Shown: piece by piece, positions 1 through 4,606 of the stretch
Position numbering within the stretch: the stretch's first letter is position 1
How the letters are laid out: each line of letters begins with the position of its first letter
Source of the DNA: an uncultured Collinsella sp.
Lineage (GTDB): Bacteria; Actinomycetota; Coriobacteriia; Coriobacteriales; Coriobacteriaceae
Direction: 5' to 3'
Length of the DNA stretch: 5,424 bases
Assembly (NCBI GenBank): GCA_905197385.1
Contig: CAJJYO010000119.1
Coordinates: 1 to 5,424 of the forward strand
Position numbers and translations under genes: made by a program
Notes under the pieces: generated by a model
Told to the model about the DNA's origin: nothing
The model's database searches: none
What the model saw: only the letters and a program-made list of their open reading frames with translations

Positions 1-19
1 AAAGCACTTAATGTGCTTT
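1..19. repeat. Perfect 7-bp inverted repeat at window edge
   Basis: AAAGCAC (1-7) and GTGCTTT (13-19) are perfect inverted complements around the 5-nt loop TTAAT. The short A-run on the left and T-run on the right would suit a weak bidirectional terminator for a gene lying just outside the window. An operator site is the other possibility. The left context is missing and the T-run is only three bases, so the role is open. Confidence 0.3.
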
Positions 20-95
20 CCGTCTTGCGCAGGACTGTAGAGCAGCAAACTTAATCGCCCCGCCCGGCGAGCAAGCGGACGACAAACACATCTGT

Positions 96-149
96 CCAAT
101 AATTCGTCTGAAACATAATGAAAAACCGTTTGATGTGAGTTAATATAAA
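96..149 (+). promoter_or_regulatory. Probable ptsH promoter zone (AT-rich)
   Basis: This is the only AT-rich stretch upstream of ptsH. It holds two -10-like hexamers, CATAAT (114-119) and TATAAA (144-149). The second would start transcription near 156 and give a leader of about 57 nt. Neither has a convincing -35 at 16-18 bp, which suggests either an activated promoter or that I have not picked the real one. A 9-bp odd palindrome, AAACCGTTT (123-131), sits just upstream of the second hexamer and could be an operator. Further upstream, 76-82 and 104-110 form a 7-bp inverted repeat with one wobble pair. These are pattern-based guesses. Confidence 0.35.
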
Positions 150-163
150 CAACGTCGTGAATC

Positions 164-193
164 TGACTCCTGCCACATGCATGACAGGGGTTA
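164..193 (+). promoter_or_regulatory. Leader hairpin upstream of the ptsH ribosome binding site
   Basis: TGACTCCTG (164-172) can pair with CAGGGGTTA (185-193), giving 9 bp including two G-U pairs and a 12-nt loop (173-184). The hairpin ends 8 nt before the ptsH SD at 202-207, so it would lie in the 5' leader if transcription starts near 156. No T-tract follows, so it is not a terminator. It may affect mRNA stability or translation, or have no role. Confidence 0.35.
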
Positions 194-213
194 AACACAA
201 AAAGGAGTCAATT

Positions 214-477
214 ATGGTTTCTGAGAAGGCTACCCTCGTTAATCCTCAGGGTCTGCACATGCGTCCGGCTGGTCTGTTCGCCTCCACCATGGGCAAGTAC
301 GCCTGTGACGTGACGGTCGTCACCCCCGAGAAGGAGGTCAACGGCAAGTCCCCGATGGCCCTCATGGCTGCTGGTATCCCTTGCGGTACCGAGGTCGAGG
401 TCAAGTGCGACGGCGCCGACGAGGCCGAGGCTCTGGCTGCTGCCATCGAGCTCATCAAGAGCGGTCTTGGCGAGTAG
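214..477 (+). CDS. ptsH: HPr, phosphocarrier protein of the PTS
   Basis: This is the small cytoplasmic phosphocarrier that accepts phosphate from enzyme I and passes it to the EIIA domains of sugar permeases. The 87-aa length matches the family (85-90). The active-site motif Gly-Leu-His15-Met-Arg17-Pro-Ala is intact; His15 separates it from Crh, which has lost this histidine. The regulatory-site region reads Gly-Lys-Ser46-Pro-Met, so Ser46 is present. Ser46 alone does not prove HPr kinase control, because the E. coli protein also has it. The start at 214 is set by the SD AAGGAG (202-207), 6 nt upstream; an in-frame GTG at 157 has no such site and would add 19 non-homologous residues. The gene is followed by a terminator-like hairpin and then ptsI, so HPr is probably made in excess over enzyme I. 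Identity is very secure. Confidence 0.97.
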   Translation: MVSEKATLVNPQGLHMRPAGLFASTMGKYACDVTVVTPEKEVNGKSPMALMAAGIPCGTEVEVKCDGADEAEALAAAIELIKSGLGE

Positions 478-520
478 AACTCAAACGGGTCGCATGTTGA
501 ACAATTAAGTTCATACTTGG

Positions 521-557
521 GGGCGCAGTGACCTGTTCAAGGTAGCTGCGCTCTTTT
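521..557 (+). terminator. Terminator-like hairpin between ptsH and ptsI (likely partial)
   Basis: GCGCAG (523-528) pairs with CTGCGC (546-551). The stem extends inward through T529-G545 and, after one mismatch, ACC (531-533) with GGT (541-543). It extends outward through G522-T552 and G521-C553. A TTTTGT run starts at 554. This has the shape of an intrinsic terminator or attenuator. Because ptsI must be expressed with ptsH, partial read-through is the likely design, leaving more HPr than enzyme I message. Confidence 0.7.
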
Positions 558-592
558 GTCATGGATATGGCAAAACGCTTTATCACATGACA
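557..592 (+). promoter_or_regulatory. Long hairpin abutting the ptsI ribosome binding site
   Basis: TGTCATG (557-563) and CATGACA (586-592) are perfect inverted complements. The stem continues, with A585 bulged, through GATA (564-567) with TATC (581-584), then a T-T mismatch and three more pairs (569-571 with 577-579, one G-U) around the loop AAAAC. The structure begins in the T-run of the preceding terminator and ends 1 nt before the ptsI SD region (594-602). The same DNA contains TTGTCA (556-561), one mismatch from a -35 box, with TATCAC (581-586) as a poor -10 at 19 bp. A weak separate ptsI promoter is therefore possible. Alternatively the repeat is a protein-binding site. Confidence 0.5.
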
Positions 593-609
593 CGGAGAGA
601 GGAATGGGA

Positions 610-2313
610 ATGTATCAGGGAGTCAACGCATCCGAGGGCATCGGTATCGGCACCGTCATGGTCGCCGTCGATCCCGACTTGACGTTTGAACCGCACGAGG
701 TCGCTGATTCGGCAGCAGAGAAAGAGCGCTATCAGGCTGCTCTTTCGGTCTTCTGCGAGAAGACTCAGGCTCAGGCCGACCACATGAAGGAGACGGTGGG
801 CGAGGCCGAGGCCGAGATCATGAGCGGACACATTGTCCTGGCTCAGGATCCGGGCATGACCGACGCCATTAACGCCGCTATTGACGGCGGCACCTGCGCC
901 GAGCAGGCGCTCATGGACACCTCGACCATGTTCGAGAACATGTTTCTGTCCATGGACGACGAGATGTTCCGTCTGCGCGCGGCCGACATCGCCGACATCC
1001 GCACCGGTATTCTGGCCGAGCTGCTGGGCAAGGAGGTCGTCGACCTTTCCGTCCTGCCCGAGAACACCGTCGTTGTCGTGCACGACCTTACGCCGTCCAT
1101 GACCGCCACGATCGATAAGGCCCACGTTGCCGGTATCGTCACCGAGACCGGTGGCCGCACGTCGCACTCCGCGATCATCGCGCGTGCCCTCGAGATCCCG
1201 GCCGTCCTTTCGGTCTCTAACAGCTGCACCGCGCTTCGTAACGGTATGACCGTTGTCGTCGACGGTGGCAAGGGTGTTGTCGAGGCCGATCCCGACGAGG
1301 AGACGCTCGCCGCCTATACCGCCAAGGCTGAGGCCTTTGCTGCCGAGAAGGCAGCCCTCGAGGCCTTCCGTGGCAAGCCGTCCGTGACTGCCGATGGCAT
1401 CAAGAAGATCATCGCCTGCAACATCGGTAACCCCGATGACGTGCCCAACGCGCTCGATCACGACGCCGAGGCCATCGGTCTGTTCCGCTCCGAGTTCCTG
1501 TTCATGGACTCTGCCGAGCTTCCTTCCGAGGAGGAGCAGTTCAACGCCTACCGCAAGGTCGCCAGCGCGCTCAAGGGCGCTCCGGTCATCATCCGCACGC
1601 TCGATGTGGGTGGCGACAAGGAGATTCCGTATCTGCATATGGTCAAGGAAGACAACCCCTTCATGGGCTTCCGCGCCGTGCGTTACTGCCTGGCCAATCC
1701 CGACCAGTACAAGGTCCAGCTCCGCGCTCTGCTGCGCGCTAGCGCCTTCGGTGACGTCAAGATCATGATCCCGCTCGTCACCTGCGTCGAGGAGGTCTTG
1801 GCTGTCAAGGAGCTCGTCGAGCAGTGCAAGGCCGAGCTTACCGAAGAGGGGCGCAAGTTCAACGAGAACATCGAGGTCGGCATCATGGTCGAGACGCCCG
1901 CCGCTTCGCTGCTCGCAGACCGTCTGGCCGAGGTTGCCGACTTCTTCTCCATCGGCACCAACGACCTGATCGGCTACACCATGTGCGCCGACCGTGGTAA
2001 CGACACCATCTCCAACCTGTACCAGGTTTACTATCCCGCCGTGCTCCGCTCGCTCAAGAACATCATCGAGAGCGGCGTGAAGGCCGGCATCATGGTCGGT
2101 ATGTGCGGCGAGGCCGCTGCCGATCCGCTGCTCGAGCCGCTGCTGATCAGCTGGGGCCTGGAGGAGTTCTCGATGAGCGCTCCGTCGATCCTGCGCGCCC
2201 GCAAGACCATCAGCCAGTGGACCAAGGCCGAGTGCGACGAGCTCGCCGAGAAGGCACTCGCCTGCAACACCGCCGCCGAGGTCAAGGCACTGCTCGAGTC
2301 CGCAGCTCGCTAA
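610..2313 (+). CDS. ptsI: PTS enzyme I (PEP-protein phosphotransferase)
   Basis: Cytoplasmic enzyme that autophosphorylates from phosphoenolpyruvate and transfers the phosphate to HPr, the first step of all PTS sugar uptake. At 567 aa it matches the family (about 570-575). The N-terminal HPr-binding/phosphohistidine region carries Gly-Gly-Arg-Thr-Ser-His186-Ser, where His186 is the phosphorylated residue. The C-terminal PEP-binding barrel has Arg293 (Gly-Leu-Phe-Arg), Arg329 (Arg-Thr-Leu-Asp-Val-Gly-Gly-Asp-Lys), Glu428 (Val-Glu-Thr-Pro-Ala-Ala), Asn451-Asp452, Arg462 (Asp-Arg-Gly-Asn) and the acid-base Cys499 (Gly-Met-Cys-Gly-Glu). All lie at a constant offset of three from the E. coli numbering as I recall it. 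One oddity is Leu-Ile-Gly (453-455) where Leu-Thr-Gln is usual. Start choice: ATGs occur at 604 and 610. The 610 start aligns best with known N-termini (Met-x-x-Gly-x-x-Ala-Ser) and has GAGAGG (597-602) 7 nt upstream; 604, with GGAG at 594-597, would add only Met-Gly. It is likely cotranscribed with ptsH and the downstream kinase. Confidence 0.97.
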   Translation: MYQGVNASEGIGIGTVMVAVDPDLTFEPHEVADSAAEKERYQAALSVFCEKTQAQADHMKETVGEAEAEIMSGHIVLAQDPGMTDAINAAIDGGTCAEQALMDTSTMFENMFLSMDDEMFRLRAADIADIRTGILAELLGKEVVDLSVLPENTVVVVHDLTPSMTATIDKAHVAGIVTETGGRTSHSAIIARALEIPAVLSVSNSCTALRNGMTVVVDGGKGVVEADPDEETLAAYTAKAEAFAAEKAALEAFRGKPSVTADGIKKIIACNIGNPDDVPNALDHDAEAIGLFRSEFLFMDSAELPSEEEQFNAYRKVASALKGAPVIIRTLDVGGDKEIPYLHMVKEDNPFMGFRAVRYCLANPDQYKVQLRALLRASAFGDVKIMIPLVTCVEEVLAVKELVEQCKAELTEEGRKFNENIEVGIMVETPAASLLADRLAEVADFFSIGTNDLIGYTMCADRGNDTISNLYQVYYPAVLRSLKNIIESGVKAGIMVGMCGEAAADPLLEPLLISWGLEEFSMSAPSILRARKTISQWTKAECDELAEKALACNTAAEVKALLESAAR

Positions 2314-2330
2314 TTTGGTATCAGAGGTAA

Positions 2331-2360
2331 CCGCGTGGTTGGAATGGGCCGGCCACGCGG
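2331..2360 (+). promoter_or_regulatory. Strong T-less hairpin in the ptsI-kinase gap
   Basis: Bases 2331-2342 pair with 2349-2360: 12 bp, ten of them Watson-Crick and two G-U, with the 6-nt loop AATGGG. The outer eight pairs (CCGCGTGG / CCACGCGG) are perfect. What follows is CCCTCACATA, with no T-tract, so it does not look like an intrinsic terminator. An mRNA-stabilising or processing structure between two genes of one operon is the simplest reading. Confidence 0.5.
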
Positions 2361-2370
2361 CCCTCACATA

Positions 2371-2386
2371 TACAGGGGGTACTGTA
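2371..2386 (+). promoter_or_regulatory. SD of the first kinase inside a small hairpin
   Basis: The ribosome binding site AGGGGG (2374-2379) is 8 nt before the ATG at 2388. It is flanked by perfect complements TACAG (2371-2375) and CTGTA (2382-2386), so the SD lies partly in the stem and partly in the 6-nt loop. Five base pairs make a weak hairpin that could mildly limit ribosome access. Confidence 0.4.
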
Positions 2387-2387
2387 A

Positions 2388-3320
2388 ATGTTCTACACGC
2401 TAACCGCTAACCCGGCTGTCGACATGACGGTTTCGAGCTCTCCGCTCGAGCCCGACGAGACCGTCCGCACCGGCTCGGCCAGCTACACGGCTAACGGCAA
2501 GGGCCTCGACGTGTCCTTCGCCTTTAAGAAGATGGGCGTCGACACCGTCGCGCTCGGCTTCTTCGCCGGCTTCACGGGCAAGTTCATCGTCGAGGAGGTC
2601 ATGAACCTGGGTTGCCTCTGCCGCCCGGTCTGGACCGACGGTATCACGCGCATTAACACCTACGTCAACGATGGCCAGCACGAGTACGGCATCCTGAACC
2701 CCGGCGCCCCGATTACGCCGCAGCACCAGGAGGAGCTCTACAACATCCTGGACACCGCGGGCGATCTCGAGTGCCTGATCGTCTCCGGCTCCGTGCCTCC
2801 CAAAGCTACGCCCGACTTCCTGGCTCAGGTCATGGAGCACGCTCAGGCTCGTGGCGCTGACGTCGTCCTGGACCTGTCCTCCGACAAGCTCAAGGAGCTC
2901 GCTCACAAGAAGCCGCTGCTCATCAAGCCGAACCATCACGAGATGAAGGCCATCTTCGGCGTGCCGGTCGACACCGACGACGAGGTTCGTGTCGCCATGA
3001 AGATGGCTCACGACGCTGGCGTTCAGAACGTGCTGCTCACCCGTGGTAGCCGCGGCGACGCTTACTTCTCCAACGGCGAGGACATCTGGTACGCCAAGCG
3101 TGAGTTCAACATCAAGCTGGTCTCTTCCGTCTGCGCCGGCGACTGCACCCTCGCTGCGTTCCTGCACAAGTGGTACAGGGATCGCGACAACGTCGAGGAG
3201 GCCATGAAGCTCGCTATGGCCACCGGCGCCAACGTTGCCGAGTCCGTCGGCATTGGTGACTTCGGTCACGTCGACGAGTACAGCAAGCGCGTTGCTGTCC
3301 GCAAGCTCGATCGTCAGTAA
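2388..3320 (+). CDS. fruK: PfkB-family 1-phosphofructokinase-type sugar kinase, copy 1
   Basis: Predicted cytoplasmic kinase of the FruK/LacC branch of the PfkB (ribokinase) family. The expected reaction is ATP plus fructose-1-phosphate to fructose-1,6-bisphosphate. At 310 aa it has the normal family length. Visible motifs: N-terminal Asn8-Pro-Ala-Val-Asp12 (sugar-binding aspartate); Asn-Gly-Lys38-Gly-Leu-Asp41 in place of the usual Gly-Gly-Lys-Gly-x-Asn; Ser-Gly-Ser-Val-Pro-Pro; Leu-Ile-Lys-Pro-Asn-x-x-Glu; a nucleotide loop Thr218-Arg-Gly-Ser-Arg-Gly223-Asp; and Cys-Ala-Gly-Asp252, with Asp252 the likely catalytic base. Its position behind ptsH-ptsI, before a terminator, fits the handling of PTS-delivered fructose-1-phosphate. 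About half its residues match the next gene. Asp41 and the extra residue after Gly223 could alter substrate choice, so tagatose-6-phosphate or another sugar phosphate is possible. Family is secure; exact substrate is not. Confidence 0.85.
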   Translation: MFYTLTANPAVDMTVSSSPLEPDETVRTGSASYTANGKGLDVSFAFKKMGVDTVALGFFAGFTGKFIVEEVMNLGCLCRPVWTDGITRINTYVNDGQHEYGILNPGAPITPQHQEELYNILDTAGDLECLIVSGSVPPKATPDFLAQVMEHAQARGADVVLDLSSDKLKELAHKKPLLIKPNHHEMKAIFGVPVDTDDEVRVAMKMAHDAGVQNVLLTRGSRGDAYFSNGEDIWYAKREFNIKLVSSVCAGDCTLAAFLHKWYRDRDNVEEAMKLAMATGANVAESVGIGDFGHVDEYSKRVAVRKLDRQ

Positions 3321-3348
3321 TCGAAACGCGACATATTCGTGCGCATGC

Positions 3349-3380
3349 GGCGCCCCGGTTTCGGCCGGGGCGCCTTTTTT
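3349..3380 (+). terminator. Intrinsic terminator after the ptsH-ptsI-kinase unit
   Basis: Bases 3349-3358 (GGCGCCCCGG) pair perfectly with 3365-3374 (CCGGGGCGCC). This is a 10-bp, entirely G-C stem with a 6-nt loop, followed immediately by six Ts (3375-3380). It separates the first kinase from the second, making them different transcription units. Confidence 0.95.
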
Positions 3381-3458
3381 GTTCCGCCATGGGGGAGAGG
3401 TGTCCTGCCGTACTTCATCGCTTCCACACCGTTCACCGAGTTGTCCTAGCCTTTTACC

Positions 3459-3475
3459 GATGCGTGGAATATACT
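3459..3475 (+). promoter_or_regulatory. Likely promoter (-10 region) of the second kinase
   Basis: TATACT (3470-3475) is one mismatch from a -10 consensus and lies between a strong terminator and the next gene, where a promoter is expected. Transcription would start near 3482, giving a leader of about 28 nt. TTGTCC (3441-3446) resembles a -35 but is 23 bp away, too far for a normal spacer, and nothing good sits at 16-18 bp. A leader hairpin CACG (3484-3487) / CGTG (3494-3497), extendable by CTTT (3474-3477) / AAAG (3498-3501), could touch the SD. Confidence 0.45.
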
Positions 3476-3509
3476 TTCATTAACACGTTGCTTCGTGAAA
3501 GGAACATTC

Positions 3510-4442
3510 ATGATTTACACGCTCACTGCTAATCCCGCCATTGATTACAACATCGCCTGCGACGGCCTTACTGCCAATACCGTCACGCGTACCCGCAATG
3601 CCGTCTACACGCCCAACGGCAAAGGCCTCAACGTCTCGTTTACGCTTGACCACTATGGTGTCGACACCACGATCCTAGGTTTCTTCGCCGGCTTCTCGGG
3701 TGAGTTTATCGTTAAGGGCGCCGAGGCCCTGGGCGTGCCCGTCAAGCCCGTGTGGACCGACGGTATTACGCGCGTCAATGTGTTCCTCAACGCCGGTCCC
3801 GACACCGAGTACAACATGGTCAATGCCGGTGCCGCCATCAATGAGGCCAACGAGCAGGAGATGTTTGAACTTATCGATTCGCTCGATGACATGACCTGCC
3901 TGGTCATCAGCGGCTCGCTGCCTCCCCACACTTCCGAGGGCTTCTTGGCCGAGGTCCTGCGCCGTGTCAAGGCCAAGGGGGCCGAGTTCGTCCTCGACAT
4001 CTCGAGCCATCAGCTGGCAGACCTCATTGCTCTGGAGCCACTGCTGATCAAGCCCAATGACGACGAGCTGCTCGACATCTTTGGCATCAAGGTGAGCGGT
4101 GGCGACGACGAGTCCGTCAAGGGCGCTATGGCCGAGCTGCACGCCAAGGGCGCCAAGAACGTGCTGCTGACCCTTGGTGGCGCCGGTGCGTACTTCTCCA
4201 ACGGCGAGCATATCTGGTTTGCCAACCGCACCTTCGACGTCAAGCTGCTGTCGACGGTGTGCGCCGGCGATTCCTCGCTCGCTGCCTTCCTGTCCGTGTG
4301 GCACGACGCCCCCGAGCGCGTCGAGGACGCCCTGCGCCTTTCGATGGCCACTGGCGCCAACGTGGTCGAGTGCCCCGGTCTGGGTGATTTTGCCAAGGTG
4401 GACGAATATAAGAAGCACATCGAGGTTCGCCAGGTCTGCTAG
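3510..4442 (+). CDS. fruK: PfkB-family 1-phosphofructokinase-type sugar kinase, copy 2
   Basis: Second FruK/LacC-type kinase, also exactly 310 aa and about half identical to its upstream neighbour across the whole length. It is expected to phosphorylate fructose-1-phosphate or a related sugar phosphate with ATP. Motifs: Asn8-Pro-Ala-Ile-Asp12; Asn36-Gly-Lys-Gly-Leu-Asn41 (the conserved Asn is kept here, unlike copy 1); Ser-Gly-Ser-Leu-Pro-Pro; Leu-Ile-Lys-Pro-Asn-Asp-Asp-Glu; nucleotide loop Thr221-Leu-Gly-Gly-Ala-Gly226-Ala; and Cys-Ala-Gly-Asp254 with the catalytic aspartate. By motif conservation this is the more canonical copy. The start at 3510 is set by AAAGGA (3498-3503), 6 nt upstream, and by the match to the N-terminus of copy 1; an in-frame GTG at 3495 would overlap that SD. 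It lies between two terminators, so it is probably transcribed alone. It may be the main fructose-1-phosphate kinase or a lineage-specific paralogue with another substrate. Confidence 0.87.
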   Translation: MIYTLTANPAIDYNIACDGLTANTVTRTRNAVYTPNGKGLNVSFTLDHYGVDTTILGFFAGFSGEFIVKGAEALGVPVKPVWTDGITRVNVFLNAGPDTEYNMVNAGAAINEANEQEMFELIDSLDDMTCLVISGSLPPHTSEGFLAEVLRRVKAKGAEFVLDISSHQLADLIALEPLLIKPNDDELLDIFGIKVSGGDDESVKGAMAELHAKGAKNVLLTLGGAGAYFSNGEHIWFANRTFDVKLLSTVCAGDSSLAAFLSVWHDAPERVEDALRLSMATGANVVECPGLGDFAKVDEYKKHIEVRQVC

Positions 4443-4475
4443 TTCCGGCACCTTGTCTGAATAGTTTGATTATTT

Positions 4476-4509
4476 CGCATCCGTCTTAGACTAGGATGGA
4501 TGCGTTTTT
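4476..4509 (+). terminator. Intrinsic terminator after the second kinase
   Basis: CGCATCC (4476-4482) pairs perfectly with GGATGCG (4498-4504). The stem extends inward to 12 bp (4483-4487 with 4493-4497, two G-U pairs) with a 5-nt loop. Five Ts follow (4505-4509), then GTTT. It ends the monocistronic kinase unit 34 nt after the stop codon. Confidence 0.92.
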
Positions 4510-4546
4510 GTTTATCGGACTTGCGTGTGCAGTGGAGGCTGTTTCT

Positions 4547-4555
4547 TGCTAGACT
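4547..4555 (+). promoter_or_regulatory. Candidate extended -10 for the CCA-enzyme gene
   Basis: TGCTAGACT (4547-4555) fits an extended -10 (TG-n plus TAGACT, four of six consensus bases) in the short gap between the upstream terminator and the gene. No good -35 is present at normal spacing. A promoter is expected somewhere in 4510-4606; this is my best candidate, not a firm call. Confidence 0.3.
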
Positions 4556-4606
4556 TCTTGCAGACGCAATCGATAGCCAATTTGATAGTCGCAGGAGGCC
4601 ATAGGC

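Noticed and set aside
119..135. cre-like or CRP-like site in the ptsH promoter zone (TGAAAAACCGTTTGATG; TGTGAG half-site)
   Set aside because: The cre match is one base out of register and the TGTGA half has no partner at the right spacing. Only the short AAACCGTTT palindrome is kept as a possible operator.
157..213. Upstream GTG start extending HPr by 19 residues
   Set aside because: The extension covers the leader hairpin and SD, and HPr proteins start where the 214 ATG is, placing His15 at the usual number.
569..585. Catabolite-responsive (cre-like) site around GGCAAAACGCTTTATCA
   Set aside because: It has a central CG with A and T flanks, but the spacing and half-site bases do not fit the cre consensus, and the bases are better explained by the 557-592 hairpin.
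556..609. Upstream in-frame start for enzyme I
   Set aside because: The extra residues read through the hairpin and SD and have no family match. The start at 610 gives the normal N-terminus.
583..2367. A 594-codon open frame on the minus strand, antisense to ptsI
   Set aside because: It mirrors the GC-rich third positions of ptsI, its translation is low-complexity (rich in Gly, Asp, Leu, Val) with no recognisable motif, and ptsI is certain.
2400..3269. Long minus-strand open frame across the first kinase
   Set aside because: Same codon-bias shadow; no ribosome binding site or motif, and the + strand gene is clear.
3235..3483. An 82-codon + strand open frame spanning the end of the first kinase and the intergenic region
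   Set aside because: It overlaps the kinase in another frame, runs through a strong terminator and has no ribosome binding site or recognisable domain.
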